NCBI RefSeq assembly: GCF_023721415.1
Contig: NZ_JAMQVC010000001.1
Span: 372,001 to 436,000 of the forward strand
Length of the DNA stretch: 64,000 nt
Direction: 5' to 3'
From: Galbibacter mesophilus
Lineage (GTDB): Bacteria; Bacteroidota; Bacteroidia; Flavobacteriales; Flavobacteriaceae
Shown here: positions 16,975-26,830 of the stretch, piece after piece
Layout of the letters: the number at the start of each line of letters is the position of its first letter
Position numbering within the stretch: position 1 is the first letter of the stretch
Notes under the pieces: generated by a model
Told to the model about the DNA's origin: nothing
Databases searched by the model: none
Seen by the model: the letters and a program-made list of their open reading frames with translations, nothing else
Translations under genes and position numbers: made by a program

Positions 16975-16997
16975 AAAACATTTTTTAGACGGTTATA

Positions 16998-19847
16998 ATG
17001 AAAACAGATTCTTTTATTTCCCGCCATATCGGCCCACAAGAAGATGATTTAGGCACCATGTTTTCTACAGTTGGTGTTAAAAATATGGACGAGCTACTCT
17101 ACGAAACCTTTCCAGATGGCATCCGATTGAAATCGGATTTAGACCTTCCGGAGGCAATGACAGAGCATGAGTACTTAGGCCATTTAAAACAACTGGCGGC
17201 CAAAAACAGTGTTTACAAAACCTATATTGGTCTTGGTTACCACGAGTCTATTACGCCTTCAGTAATCAAAAGGAATATTTTAGAAAATCCAGGATGGTAC
17301 ACTGCATACACTCCTTACCAAGCGGAAATCGCTCAAGGAAGATTGGAAGCTTTGTTAAACTTCCAAACCATGATTTGCGATCTCACTGGGATGGAATTGG
17401 CCAATGCGTCTTTATTAGATGAAGGTTCTGCTGCTGCAGAGGCGATGTCTATGCTTTTCGGTGCAAGAAGTAGGGAGCAAAAGAAAAATAATATCAATAA
17501 GTTTTTTGTTTCAGATGAAGTTTTACCGCAGACTTTATCGGTATTAAAATCGCACGCTGCTCCGTTAGAAATTGAATTGGTTGTAGGCAACCATACTTCT
17601 TTTGATTTTTCAAAGGAATTCTTTGGTGCTTTCCTTCAATACCCAGGAAAATACGGTGCTGTTTACAATTATGGCGAATTCGTTTCCGAAGCCAATAAAA
17701 ATGACATTAAAGTTGCTTTTGCAGCCGATATTTTAAGTTTGGTAAACCTTACTCCTCCTGGAGAATTAGGAGCAGAAGTAGTAGTTGGAACTACACAACG
17801 CTTTGGAATTCCGTTAGGATATGGTGGCCCACACGCAGCATATTTCGCTACAAAAGAAGCTTATAAAAGAAACATCCCTGGAAGAATTATTGGAGTTACA
17901 AAAGATATGGACGGAAACCGTGCATTGCGAATGGCGCTCCAAACTAGGGAACAACATATAAAAAGAGATAAAGCTACTTCTAACATTTGTACAGCTCAAG
18001 TTTTATTGGCGGTTATGGCTGGAATGTATGCTGTTTATCACGGCCCAAAAGGTTTAAAATACATCGCCGATAAGGTTCATAATTCTGCTATTGCGCTTTC
18101 CAAAGCGCTTTCTGAATTAGGTTATGAGCAACTAAACGAGTCGTATTTCGATACTATTTTGGTTAAAGCCGATGCACAAAATGTTAGACATATTGCGGAA
18201 TTGGAAAATGTAAACTTTCTATATGTGGATGGCGATAAAGTGGCAATCTCTTTAAATGAAGCCACTACGCTTAAAGACCTCAACAAAATTGTACAGATTT
18301 TTGCTGACGCCGCTGGAAAAAACACAGTTACCATTGATAAGTTAATGGAAAATACAGCTGTACTAAACGGTACCGCACGTGTATCTCCATTTTTAGAGAA
18401 TGAAGTTTTTAACTCTTTCCACTCTGAAACCGCTTTAATGCGTTACATCAAAAAATTAGAGCGTAAAGATTTGGCGTTAAACCATTCTATGATTTCTTTA
18501 GGGTCTTGTACCATGAAGCTAAATGCTGCTTCGGAAATGCTACCTTTAAGTTGGGATGAATGGGGAAATATTCACCCGTTTGTACCCGTAGAGCAAGCCC
18601 AAGGTTACCAAGAAGTGTTGAAAACGCTTGAAGAACAACTTAACGTAATCACTGGTTTTGCCGGAACTTCTCTTCAGCCAAATTCAGGTGCACAGGGAGA
18701 ATATGCAGGACTAATGGTAATTCGTGCGTATCACGAATCCCGTAATGAATCTCATCGAAACATTTGTTTGATACCTGCTTCCGCTCACGGAACCAATCCA
18801 GCTTCTGCAGTATTGGCTGGAATGAAAGTGGTGGTTACAAAAACCGACGACAAAGGGAATATCGATGTTGAAGATCTACGCGAAAAAGCAGAAAAGCACA
18901 AAGAAGATTTGGCTGCTTTAATGGTTACTTATCCTTCAACACACGGGGTTTTTGAATCTTCCATTAAAGAAATTACCCAAATTATTCATGATAACGGCGG
19001 ACAAGTTTATATGGACGGTGCAAACATGAATGCTCAGGTAGGACTTACAAATCCGGCAACTATTGGAGCCGACGTTTGTCACTTGAATCTTCATAAAACA
19101 TTTGCCATCCCGCATGGTGGTGGAGGCCCTGGTGTTGGCCCTATTTGTGTAGCCGCACATTTGGTTCAGTTCTTACCTTCCAATCCTGTTATAAAAACCG
19201 GTGGAGAAAATGCTATCGATGCGATTTCAGCAGCGCCATGGGGAAGCTCATTGGTTTGTTTGATTTCCTACGGATACATTAAAATGCTTGGTGCTAAAGG
19301 CTTGAAACAAGTTACAAGCACAGCAATTTTAAACGCAAACTATATTAAAAGCAGATTGAGCGGTTCTTTTGATGTATTGTATACAGGAGAAAAAGGAAGA
19401 GCTGCCCACGAAATGATAATCGATTGTCGCCCATTTAAAGCAAAAGGTATTGAGGTTACCGATATTGCCAAAAGACTTATCGACTACGGATTCCATGCGC
19501 CTACGGTTTCTTTCCCAGTGGCAGGAACAATGATGATTGAGCCTACGGAAAGTGAAAACCTAGCAGAGTTAGACCGTTTTTGTGATGCTTTAATTGCCAT
19601 AACAAAAGAAATTGAAGAATTGGAAGAAGGCGATACAAATAATGTTTTGAAAAATGCGCCTCATACGTTAAAAATGTTGACGTCTTCCAACTGGGATTTT
19701 CCTTATTCAAGGGAAAAAGCGGCATTTCCTATGGATTATATTGCCGATAATAAGTTTTGGCCTACCGTAAGACGTGTTGATGAAGCCTATGGAGATCGTA
19801 ATTTAATGTGTACCTGCGCTCCTATTGAAGATTATATAGAAGCTTAG
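16998..19847 (+). CDS. gcvP: Glycine dehydrogenase (decarboxylating), P protein
   Basis: 949 residues, the full fused form in which both halves of the P protein lie in one chain. It decarboxylates glycine with PLP and passes the aminomethyl group to lipoyl-GcvH in the glycine cleavage system. The N-terminus SFISRHIGP is family-typical. The PLP lysine is K700 in [34 protein letters not shown] follows. GcvT and GcvH are not nearby, which is usual for Bacteroidota. A structured leader precedes it and an intrinsic terminator follows. Confidence 0.98.
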   Translation: MKTDSFISRHIGPQEDDLGTMFSTVGVKNMDELLYETFPDGIRLKSDLDLPEAMTEHEYLGHLKQLAAKNSVYKTYIGLGYHESITPSVIKRNILENPGWYTAYTPYQAEIAQGRLEALLNFQTMICDLTGMELANASLLDEGSAAAEAMSMLFGARSREQKKNNINKFFVSDEVLPQTLSVLKSHAAPLEIELVVGNHTSFDFSKEFFGAFLQYPGKYGAVYNYGEFVSEANKNDIKVAFAADILSLVNLTPPGELGAEVVVGTTQRFGIPLGYGGPHAAYFATKEAYKRNIPGRIIGVTKDMDGNRALRMALQTREQHIKRDKATSNICTAQVLLAVMAGMYAVYHGPKGLKYIADKVHNSAIALSKALSELGYEQLNESYFDTILVKADAQNVRHIAELENVNFLYVDGDKVAISLNEATTLKDLNKIVQIFADAAGKNTVTIDKLMENTAVLNGTARVSPFLENEVFNSFHSETALMRYIKKLERKDLALNHSMISLGSCTMKLNAASEMLPLSWDEWGNIHPFVPVEQAQGYQEVLKTLEEQLNVITGFAGTSLQPNSGAQGEYAGLMVIRAYHESRNESHRNICLIPASAHGTNPASAVLAGMKVVVTKTDDKGNIDVEDLREKAEKHKEDLAALMVTYPSTHGVFESSIKEITQIIHDNGGQVYMDGANMNAQVGLTNPATIGADVCHLNLHKTFAIPHGGGGPGVGPICVAAHLVQFLPSNPVIKTGGENAIDAISAAPWGSSLVCLISYGYIKMLGAKGLKQVTSTAILNANYIKSRLSGSFDVLYTGEKGRAAHEMIIDCRPFKAKGIEVTDIAKRLIDYGFHAPTVSFPVAGTMMIEPTESENLAELDRFCDALIAITKEIEELEEGDTNNVLKNAPHTLKMLTSSNWDFPYSREKAAFPMDYIADNKFWPTVRRVDEAYGDRNLMCTCAPIEDYIEA

Positions 19848-19872
19848 AAAAACCACAAATAATCAGTATATA

Positions 19873-19914
19873 AAGGCTCTGTTGGAATTTTGAAAATTCA
19901 ACAGAGCCTTTTCT
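19873..19914 (+). terminator. Intrinsic terminator of gcvP
   Basis: Stem AAGGCTCTGTTG (19873-19884) with CAACAGAGCCTT (19899-19910), then TTCTTT. Confidence 0.9.
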
Positions 19915-20004
19915 TTATCCATCTTCATGCTTTTATAAGTCATAAAAACAATACTGGACATCGTAAAAAAAACTATGCACGCATAATATTTAAGGAAGTT
20001 ACTG

Positions 20005-20012
20005 TACCTTTG
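20005..20012 (+). promoter_or_regulatory. Promoter -7 element of the KAS III operon
   Basis: TACCTTTG matches TAnnTTTG and lies 17 bp before the start codon, implying a very short leader. No clear -33 element. Confidence 0.55.
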
Positions 20013-20028
20013 ATCAAATTCAAGCTAA

Positions 20029-21087
20029 ATGAACATAAAAATCACTGGTACGGGGTCTTATATTCCTTCAGAAATTACTGGGAACCAATCCTTTTTAAAA
20101 AATGTATTCCTAAATGCTGATGGAAGCACTTTTGATACCACCAACGAAATCATAATTGAAAAGTTCAAAGCCATTACTGGAATTGAAAATAGAAGGTATG
20201 TAAAAGATGAATACACTACTTCTGATATTGCTTTCTTAGCTGCTGAAAAAGCAATTGAGGATGCTGGCATTGATAAAGAGACATTGGATTACATAATTGT
20301 TGCCCATAACTTCGGTGATGTAGAAAAAGGTTCTACCCAAACGGATTGTGTCCCCAGCATTGCTTCCCGTGTAAAAAATGCACTGCAAATTAAAAATCCA
20401 GCATGTGTAGGCTATGATGTTTTGTTTGGTTGCCCTGGTTGGCTAGAGGGTGTTGTACAAGCGAACGCATTTATTAAAGCTGGCATAGCTAAAAAATGTT
20501 TGGTTATTGGGGCAGAAACCCTTTCCAGAGTAGTGGATAACAACGACCGTGATTCTATGATTTATGCTGACGGAGCTGGCGCTACGATTATTGAAGCGAC
20601 AAGTGAAGAAGGCGGATTGTTAGCGCATCAATCAGCTACCTACGCAGCAGAGGAAGCTCATTATCTTTTCATGGGTAAATCGTACGATAAGGACCAACTA
20701 GATAATACTAAGTACATCAAAATGTACGGTAGGAAAATTTATGAATTTGCCGTTACCCATGTACCCAATGCTATGAAAGAATGTTTGGACAGAAGCGGGG
20801 TTGCAATAGAAGACGTAAAAAAAGTGTTTATCCACCAAGCCAACGAAAAAATGGATGAAGCCATCCTTAAACGTTTCTTCAGACTTTATAAAATGTCTGT
20901 TCCAAACGGAATTATGCCTATGAACATTCACGAAATGGGAAATAGTTCCGTAGCAACCATCCCTACTCTATTCGATTCAGTAAGAAAAGGATTCATAAAA
21001 AATCAAGAAGTAAATAAAGGAGATGTTGTTATATTTGCAAGTGTAGGCGCAGGAATGAATATCAACGCGCTCGTTTATAAAATATAA
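20029..21087 (+). CDS. 3-oxoacyl-ACP synthase III-like (FabH family) protein
   Basis: 352 residues of the thiolase fold. The KAS III triad is complete: C135 in LFGCPGW, H269 in FIHQAN, N305 in MGNSSVAT. KAS III enzymes condense an acyl-CoA with malonyl-ACP to start a fatty-acid or polyketide-like chain. The protein begins at once with ITGTGSYIPSEITGN, also typical. It is followed after one base by a methyltransferase and then a glycosyltransferase, so it may start a specialised lipid and not be housekeeping fabH. That role is inferred from the operon. Confidence 0.85.
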   Translation: MNIKITGTGSYIPSEITGNQSFLKNVFLNADGSTFDTTNEIIIEKFKAITGIENRRYVKDEYTTSDIAFLAAEKAIEDAGIDKETLDYIIVAHNFGDVEKGSTQTDCVPSIASRVKNALQIKNPACVGYDVLFGCPGWLEGVVQANAFIKAGIAKKCLVIGAETLSRVVDNNDRDSMIYADGAGATIIEATSEEGGLLAHQSATYAAEEAHYLFMGKSYDKDQLDNTKYIKMYGRKIYEFAVTHVPNAMKECLDRSGVAIEDVKKVFIHQANEKMDEAILKRFFRLYKMSVPNGIMPMNIHEMGNSSVATIPTLFDSVRKGFIKNQEVNKGDVVIFASVGAGMNINALVYKI

Positions 21088-21088
21088 T

Positions 21089-21616
21089 ATGTACGAAAAT
21101 AGCTTCCCTAACAAACGCTATAAAAAGACCATAGAATTCTTAGAATCATCCGTTCCCAAACCCACTTCTATTCTTGATTTAGGGGTAGAAAATCCTTTCA
21201 GTAAAATTATGCAGGAACGTGGATATCAAGTTGAAAACACAAAAGGGGAAGATCTCGATATTGATTTTTCAACAGTTATTAATTCTGATGCGGAAGTGGT
21301 AACCGCTTTTGAAATTTTTGAACATCTATTGGCGCCTTTCAACGTTTTAAGGGAAATAAAATCTGATAAACTGATAGCCTCCATCCCTCTACGTTTGTGG
21401 TTTTCCCCTGCTTACCGCAGTAAAACGGATAAATGGGATCAACATTACCATGAATTTGAAGATTGGCAATTTGATTGGCTTCTGGAAAAAGCAGGTTGGG
21501 AAATAAAAAAACGCGACAAATGGACAAACCCTGTTAAAAAAATAGGCATAAGGCCTCTTCTTCGCAGTTTTACCCCTCGTTATTATATTGTGTATGCTGA
21601 AAGAAAAAAGCAATAA
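21089..21616 (+). CDS. Small class I methyltransferase-like protein
   Basis: 175 residues. A short SAM-binding signature is seen in ILDLGVENPFSK near residue 29, then GEDLDIDF (end of strand 2) and VVTAFEIFEHLLAP, the post-I region typical of type-11 methyltransferases. The protein is shorter than most (about 240), lacking the last part of the fold. It starts one base after the KAS III stop, and its TAA shares an A with the next ATG, so translation of all three is coupled. Substrate unknown; a lipid or glycolipid intermediate is a guess. Confidence 0.72.
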   Translation: MYENSFPNKRYKKTIEFLESSVPKPTSILDLGVENPFSKIMQERGYQVENTKGEDLDIDFSTVINSDAEVVTAFEIFEHLLAPFNVLREIKSDKLIASIPLRLWFSPAYRSKTDKWDQHYHEFEDWQFDWLLEKAGWEIKKRDKWTNPVKKIGIRPLLRSFTPRYYIVYAERKKQ

Positions 21617-22467
21617 TGGACTATTATGTAGTTATACCTGCGCATAACGAAGAAGATTTCATCAATCTTTGTTTGGAGAGTTTAGTCTTGCAAACGCTAC
21701 TTCCCAAAAAAGTGATTGTGGTGAATGATAATTCTACAGATGGTACCGAAGCCATCATTGATGCTTTTGCCAACGAATATGGCTTTATTGAAAAATATAA
21801 CACCCAATCCTCTACCGAACATATGCCAGGGAGCAAGGTGGTAAATGCTTTTAACAAAGGACTCGCCCTACTTGACGATAAATACGATTTTATAGTAAAA
21901 TTAGACGCAGATCTTATTCTTCCTGTAGAATATTTTGAAACTATCGCCCAAACTTTTGGTAAAAATAAAGCCGTTGGTATCGCTGGAGGTTTTGTTTATG
22001 AAACAAATGAAAATGGTGATTGGGAACGTAATCACCCCATGAATAACGATCACGTGCGCGGTGCTTTTAAAGCTTATTCCAGAGACTGTTTCAACGCCAT
22101 AGGCGGATTAAAACCAGCCATGGGCTGGGACACCGTGGACGAATTGTTGGCAAAATACCACGGATATGAAATATCTACAAACGACAATCTTCAGGTAAAA
22201 CACCTCCGCCCCACTGGGAAATCCTACAATAAAAAAGCAAAACTTCTTCAAGGAGAAGCCATGTACGGCATGCGGTATGGTTTTTTTATAACCTGCATTG
22301 CTTCTTTAAAAATGGCTTTAAAATATAAGAAGTCTTCTATTTTTAATGATAATATGACTGGTTATTTTAATGCCAAAAAGAAAAGCAACCCTTTTATTGT
22401 TACTGAAGAAGAAGGAAGTTTTATAAGGGCTTATCGCTGGAAAAATATCAGGCAAAAGCTTTTTTAG
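21616..22467 (+). CDS. Glycosyltransferase family 2 (GT-A fold)
   Basis: 283 residues. The GT2 entry YYVVIPAHNEEDFI stands at the N-terminus. VVNDNSTDGT (nucleotide-sugar site) comes near residue 36, KLDADLILP (DxD metal site) near residue 95, and GGLKPAMGWDTVDELL near residue 158. There is no evident transmembrane anchor. GT2 enzymes transfer a sugar from a nucleotide donor to a lipid, polysaccharide or protein acceptor. As last gene of the KAS III operon it probably decorates the lipid made there. A 21-bp repeat array follows. Confidence 0.88.
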   Translation: MDYYVVIPAHNEEDFINLCLESLVLQTLLPKKVIVVNDNSTDGTEAIIDAFANEYGFIEKYNTQSSTEHMPGSKVVNAFNKGLALLDDKYDFIVKLDADLILPVEYFETIAQTFGKNKAVGIAGGFVYETNENGDWERNHPMNNDHVRGAFKAYSRDCFNAIGGLKPAMGWDTVDELLAKYHGYEISTNDNLQVKHLRPTGKSYNKKAKLLQGEAMYGMRYGFFITCIASLKMALKYKKSSIFNDNMTGYFNAKKKSNPFIVTEEEGSFIRAYRWKNIRQKLF

Positions 22468-22481
22468 AGAGGTATATACAG

Positions 22482-22745
22482 TTCCCCCGTGAGAATATAC
22501 TTTTCCCTGACAGGAATATAGAGTTCCCTTGTTAAAATATACTTTTCCATGACAAGAATATACAGTTCCCTCGTTAAAATATAGTTTGCCATGACAAGAA
22601 TATATAGTTCCCTCATTAAAATATAAATTTCCCTGACAAGATTATATAGTTCCCTCGTTAAAATATAGTTTTCCCTGACGAGAATATACAGTTCCTTCAT
22701 TAAAATATACTTTTCCCTGACAGGGATATACAGTTCTATCATGAA
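22482..22745. repeat. Tandem array, 13 units of exactly 21 bp
   Basis: The core TTCCC (or close variant) begins at 22482 and then every 21 bases to 22734, thirteen times without a single insertion or deletion. Two unit types alternate: GTTCCCTCGTTAAAATATA and TTTCCCTGACAAGAATATA, so the higher period is 42 bp. Units differ by substitutions only. It lies between the convergent glycosyltransferase and DoxX genes. The minus strand stays open through it as a heptad-like peptide, but that frame begins inside a terminator. Confidence 0.9.
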
Positions 22746-22747
22746 AA

Positions 22748-22777
22748 AAGAGGTGCTTTGTAATAAAAGCACCTCTT
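22748..22777. terminator. Intrinsic terminator next to the 21-bp array
   Basis: A 12-bp stem, AAGAGGTGCTTT (22748-22759) with AAAGCACCTCTT (22766-22777). On the minus strand it is followed by TTTTCAT, so it best serves the DoxX operon. Confidence 0.75.
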
Positions 22778-22842
22778 AACCACGTGAATAAATGAATAAA
22801 CTAAACATTTAATTAGCAGGTCGCCAATTAAATTTCTTTCGC

Positions 22843-23289
22843 CTAAATAGGCTTTATCCAAAGTAAATGTTTCCACTTACTGTATTCTTTTAATACTAAA
22901 GCTATATTAATTAGGAATAGCGCAGCTGTTTTTAGAAGCTCTCCCATTTCTTCGGGCTCTAAAAAATAATGAAATAAGAAAATATGTAACGTTATGGGCA
23001 ACAAAAAGAGAGCTCCCACAAAACTAGTTCCCTGAAAAAGAAGCAACAACCCGAATAAAATTTCGCAGATACCTAAAACTTGCCAAAAATAGCCTGTTTG
23101 TTTTGCTCCGCTGATATACAATATTTTTTGCAACGTACTTTCTTTATCCGGTTGAGTGAATTTTTCGGCTTTTTCCACTACCTCTACAGGCGTTGGACTG
23201 GGCTTTTCAAACTTATTAATGCCACCATACACCATAAGTCCGCCTAAAACAAGACGAAGTATTATAAATAGAATGTTTACAGTTTTCAT
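22843..23289 (-). CDS. DoxX family membrane protein
   Basis: 148 residues from the ATG at 23289, which opens a four-helix membrane protein (NILFIILRLVLGGLMVYGGINKF). An upstream ATG at 23340 would run into the HmuY gene. ILGICEILFGLLLLF-like glycine-rich helices in the second half are typical of DoxX/DoxD-like proteins, whose roles range from quinone-linked oxidation to unknown. It begins one base after the HmuY stop and ends the receptor-HmuY-DoxX operon, so a link to heme or redox metabolism is plausible but unproven. Confidence 0.8.
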   Translation of the reverse strand: MKTVNILFIILRLVLGGLMVYGGINKFEKPSPTPVEVVEKAEKFTQPDKESTLQKILYISGAKQTGYFWQVLGICEILFGLLLLFQGTSFVGALFLLPITLHIFLFHYFLEPEEMGELLKTAALFLINIALVLKEYSKWKHLLWIKPI

Positions 23290-23290
23290 A

Positions 23291-24703
23291 TTACAACAAT
23301 TTATATTCAAATTTTGGATATCCACGTTCACCGCTTTCACTCAACAAGGCCGTAAAGCGAATTTTATAGTAATTTCCGTCGGAATCTTTTAGGACAAAAA
23401 ACACATCCTCTTTTAAAGAAGGTAAAGTATTTGGACCGCCTCCATTTCTCCAGTCACTTCCAATTCCTCTTTGATCTTCAATAAGGTTGGCTTCTATAAT
23501 ATCTTCCGCAGAAAAGTTTTCATAAGAGAAATCAGCCGCATTCACCTGATATGCCTTTGCCCCCGCCTTTAAATTGGTAGCCACAAAATCGGCATAGCCA
23601 TACGCACCATAACCCTGTATTATATTTGTAAAAACCGTAAAGTTTAGATCCCATTTTGTCTTTTCCGGCTCAACTGTCGTTTCTTCATTTGTATTAAAAC
23701 TGAAAAAAGTAAAATTGTAATCTTCATTCTTATCAATTACAACTTCGTTATGAGTAGTTGCATTTAAATCTGCATACTGCAAAACATAATCATTCCCTTG
23801 ACGAAGCACTCTAATTTTTTTCCAGCCTCGGGAATCATCCGTAATATCAATACCACCTTTCTCGGGTGTTTCGGTACCAATGGCACTTCCAAGGTTTACC
23901 AGATACACTTTATTTTCCGAAGCTGTTTCAGAAATTTCGGCAATAGCAGTTTCTCTTATATTCCCTGAAGGATCATCTATATAATCAGCACTTTCTGCGC
24001 TAAAGGTTCCAACCGCTACTGCCGACTGAAATGCTGTTACATCAGCTTCGGAAATGGCATCTATATCAGTGGATTCTAATTCCTTCGCCGCCATGTAAAG
24101 AGACCCATTCAAAACTACCCTAAAATCTTCTCCGCTATAGAAACCTAGGTCCCAAGTATCTCGCTTGACCGTAGTTTGTGTTTGCGAACTTAAATCGACA
24201 TATACCTGATTGGGTTGATTTGGACCGCCAACCTCTGGTGACAAGACTCCACCCAGAGCAGCAGATTCTGTAAAACTAACCGCCAAGGTAGTATTTCCCT
24301 GAAGGGAACTGTTGGTATTGGACACAGCATCCAGTTTAAAGGTCACAGACATTTCTGTTCCTTCAACAGGGTTTTGTAGTTTCGTAAAGTTGAATGTAGC
24401 AGAATTACTGCCGGCTGTTAAAGGTACCTCCAAGATTCCATTTTCTCCGGAAGGAGACGTAATAAAATGTGTACCATATTCAGCGTTCACTGAAGTATAA
24501 CTTATAGTGGCTGTTCCCGCTTCAGTAGCCGTTTTAGAATAAACCAAGGTAATTTCTTTATCTGTATCTTCCGCAGTAAAACTTACGGAAGGATTTTCAA
24601 AAGCAGCCACGAAAGGTTGTGCTTCTCCAGCATCGTCGTCGCTACTGCAAGAAAACAGTAATAGCGCCATGATGATTTTTCCAAATAATAGTGTTCTTCT
24701 CAT
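23291..24703 (-). CDS. HmuY-family heme-binding lipoprotein
   Basis: 470 residues, more than twice classical HmuY. A lipoprotein signal ends at LLLFSC19. Residues about 30-150 look like a Calx-beta-type beta domain (VSFTAEDTDKEITLVY, AEYGTHFI). The rest is the HmuY domain, entered by QVYVDLSSQTQTTVKRDTWDLGFYSG and closed by YYKIRFTALL. HmuY proteins capture heme at the surface and hand it to a TonB receptor. The receptor gene lies just 6 bp upstream in the same operon. The heme ligands cannot be assigned by eye, so another ligand is possible. Confidence 0.85.
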   Translation of the reverse strand: MRRTLLFGKIIMALLLFSCSSDDDAGEAQPFVAAFENPSVSFTAEDTDKEITLVYSKTATEAGTATISYTSVNAEYGTHFITSPSGENGILEVPLTAGSNSATFNFTKLQNPVEGTEMSVTFKLDAVSNTNSSLQGNTTLAVSFTESAALGGVLSPEVGGPNQPNQVYVDLSSQTQTTVKRDTWDLGFYSGEDFRVVLNGSLYMAAKELESTDIDAISEADVTAFQSAVAVGTFSAESADYIDDPSGNIRETAIAEISETASENKVYLVNLGSAIGTETPEKGGIDITDDSRGWKKIRVLRQGNDYVLQYADLNATTHNEVVIDKNEDYNFTFFSFNTNEETTVEPEKTKWDLNFTVFTNIIQGYGAYGYADFVATNLKAGAKAYQVNAADFSYENFSAEDIIEANLIEDQRGIGSDWRNGGGPNTLPSLKEDVFFVLKDSDGNYYKIRFTALLSESGERGYPKFEYKLL

Positions 24704-24709
24704 GATTAA

Positions 24710-26830
24710 TTAGTTAAAATTTAGATTATACAATAGTTTTATAAAGTAAGATCTTCCGTAGCCTAACAACACGCTGCTCGGCGGTCCAGAATGTGCCCCG
24801 CCTTCCATTGCTGTGGTATTTACACGGGTAACATTTAATAGATTTCTCACCCCCAATGTCAGCTCCATCTTATTTTTTAATAGTAGTTTCCTTACCGATG
24901 CATCCCACCAACTGTATGGCGCCTGTCTGCCACGCACCAACACATCTTCCCCATTTTCATCTTGCTCCTGTACAAATTGATATTCTGGTCCGTTGTATTT
25001 ATAATACGTTGAAAAAGTAGTTCCCCAATTAGGAATGCTGTAAGACAAATTTGCATTGAGTTGTACTGCATTTAAGTAGTCATCATTGTAATCGCGACTG
25101 TCCAATACTTTGGAAACTGCTGAATACGATATTCCAAGGTTTCCGTTAATATTTCTGTAAAAGAAACCATTGGCCAGGGACACATTCCAGGTACGGTATC
25201 TGTCGATGTTATTATATTGAAATGCTAATGGGGAATTGTTTACAATGGTAAGTTCTATTCGGTCTTCTACATTAAGATAACCCAATGTTAATTTGCTTTT
25301 CAACAGAAATTCACTTCCTAAAGCAAAAGGCTTTTTAAGATGAACAAAGACAGAACTTCCTTGCTCAGGCTGTAAGTTTTCATTGCCGCGCACATCGTGA
25401 TTGGCATCTACAAAATAGGAATATAGTTCTGTGAAATTAGGCATTCGCGGTGCTGTTCCCACCACGGCACGAAGCTCGAAATTATTATTGAAAGTATACT
25501 TGGATGAAATTTCCAACGCCGTTTGGGCATTAAATTTATTGGAAAAGAAAACCCTTGCTCCAGGGCGTAGCGAAAATCTGTTATTGGGAATGTATTCTGC
25601 GGAAGCAAAAATATCGTAAGCTCCCAAATACCGATTAATATTCTCTCCCCCGAAATCGCCTGCCACAGCAGAAGCATAGCCGTCGCTGGCATTAACTTCG
25701 TAACCCAACTGAAAATCAAATGTTTGATTATTCAGAAAATCACTGAGCATTCCTTTAGAATAATAGACCTTTCTAGATTCGTATTCAAAGTTTTCAATAT
25801 CAAATTTTTCACGGGAAGGAATGCGGTAATTATAATTTTCGGCATTTCTTTTTTGTTGCTGAAATGAAAAAGACACATCATAGCGAATACCGCCATTGAA
25901 GTTGCCATTTCCGTTTAAGTGGTGCATAAACCGATTGGAGGTAAAAACCTCATCAGAAGAAACGGGATTATTAGTTCCTGTTGAAGGGTTTGAATTCATG
26001 CGCACTACGGAATCGTAGCGAGAGACTTTTTCGTTGAAGTATTCAAATTTGTAAAACCAGCGTGTATTGTTGCCTTGATAACTTAGCAGCGCCTTCCCGT
26101 TGTATTGAATCTTTGGTAACCATTCATAACCACGTTTTCCATCATTTATGGCATAATTTCGCCCTTCCCTTTCGCCCCATAAACCTGCAAAATCGTTTCG
26201 GGTGATCATGGCATTGGCGTACCATTTATCAGACATTTTATGGCTAACGCTAATCGATTGAATATGCCTTCCTTCATCAAACCAGCTGTATTCATCGCCA
26301 ATGGTTTCTTCTTGAAGGTAGGGAGTAATTTCCCACGTATTTTGCGAAGATTTTTTAGTGATAATATTTATAACTCCAGCAACCGCATCGGTTCCGTATT
26401 GAACGCCCATTGCTCCTTCTACGATTTCAATCTGTTCAATGTCATCTAGATTTATCTGTGTGAGATCGGTATTGTTTCCAAAACCTTCATCGTTTACCAA
26501 AGGAATGTTATCGACCAGTATTTTTACATATTGTCCGTCCAATCCGAACATCCGCACTTGTGATTTTCCGGTAGAGGCATTTGGGATTATAGAAATGTTC
26601 AAAGTTTGATTTAAAACATCTGCCAAATTATTGCCCGCCTGCCGGTCAATATCTGCTTTACTAATTACCGATACTTCATAAACCGACTTTTTTATGGATT
26701 GTGGGTTATACTGACCTGTAACTACTACCTCGTCCAAATTGTTTATGGACAAAGAATCTGATACAGAAATATTTTGAGCCGTAATGGAACTAAAAAAAAG
26801 TATTAAAAATATAAGGGTTAGCTGTTTCAT
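24710..26830 (-). CDS. TonB-dependent outer-membrane receptor (HmuR-like)
   Basis: 706 residues. A signal peptide (LTLIFLILFFSSITAQ) is followed by a TonB-box-like region (LDEVVVTGQ) and the plug domain (DVLNQTLNISI, GLDGQYVKILVDNIPL, IEIVEGAMGVQYGTDAVAGVINI). The beta-barrel occupies the remaining 540 residues. It takes up heme or another iron complex using TonB energy. It is the first gene of the operon with HmuY and DoxX. A Fur-like palindrome overlaps the start codon, so iron repression is expected. Confidence 0.9.
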   Translation of the reverse strand: MKQLTLIFLILFFSSITAQNISVSDSLSINNLDEVVVTGQYNPQSIKKSVYEVSVISKADIDRQAGNNLADVLNQTLNISIIPNASTGKSQVRMFGLDGQYVKILVDNIPLVNDEGFGNNTDLTQINLDDIEQIEIVEGAMGVQYGTDAVAGVINIITKKSSQNTWEITPYLQEETIGDEYSWFDEGRHIQSISVSHKMSDKWYANAMITRNDFAGLWGEREGRNYAINDGKRGYEWLPKIQYNGKALLSYQGNNTRWFYKFEYFNEKVSRYDSVVRMNSNPSTGTNNPVSSDEVFTSNRFMHHLNGNGNFNGGIRYDVSFSFQQQKRNAENYNYRIPSREKFDIENFEYESRKVYYSKGMLSDFLNNQTFDFQLGYEVNASDGYASAVAGDFGGENINRYLGAYDIFASAEYIPNNRFSLRPGARVFFSNKFNAQTALEISSKYTFNNNFELRAVVGTAPRMPNFTELYSYFVDANHDVRGNENLQPEQGSSVFVHLKKPFALGSEFLLKSKLTLGYLNVEDRIELTIVNNSPLAFQYNNIDRYRTWNVSLANGFFYRNINGNLGISYSAVSKVLDSRDYNDDYLNAVQLNANLSYSIPNWGTTFSTYYKYNGPEYQFVQEQDENGEDVLVRGRQAPYSWWDASVRKLLLKNKMELTLGVRNLLNVTRVNTTAMEGGAHSGPPSSVLLGYGRSYFIKLLYNLNFN

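Noticed and set aside
7580-22745. CRISPR arrays
   Set aside because: Units are 20-21 bp with no unique spacers between identical repeats, and no cas gene is present.
22464-22772. Minus-strand frame encoding a heptad-like repeat peptide (LYILVRE type)
   Set aside because: It is open only because the DNA period of 21 is a multiple of three. Its first codons lie within the terminator at 22748-22777, no promoter is seen, and the same DNA is better explained as a phased array.
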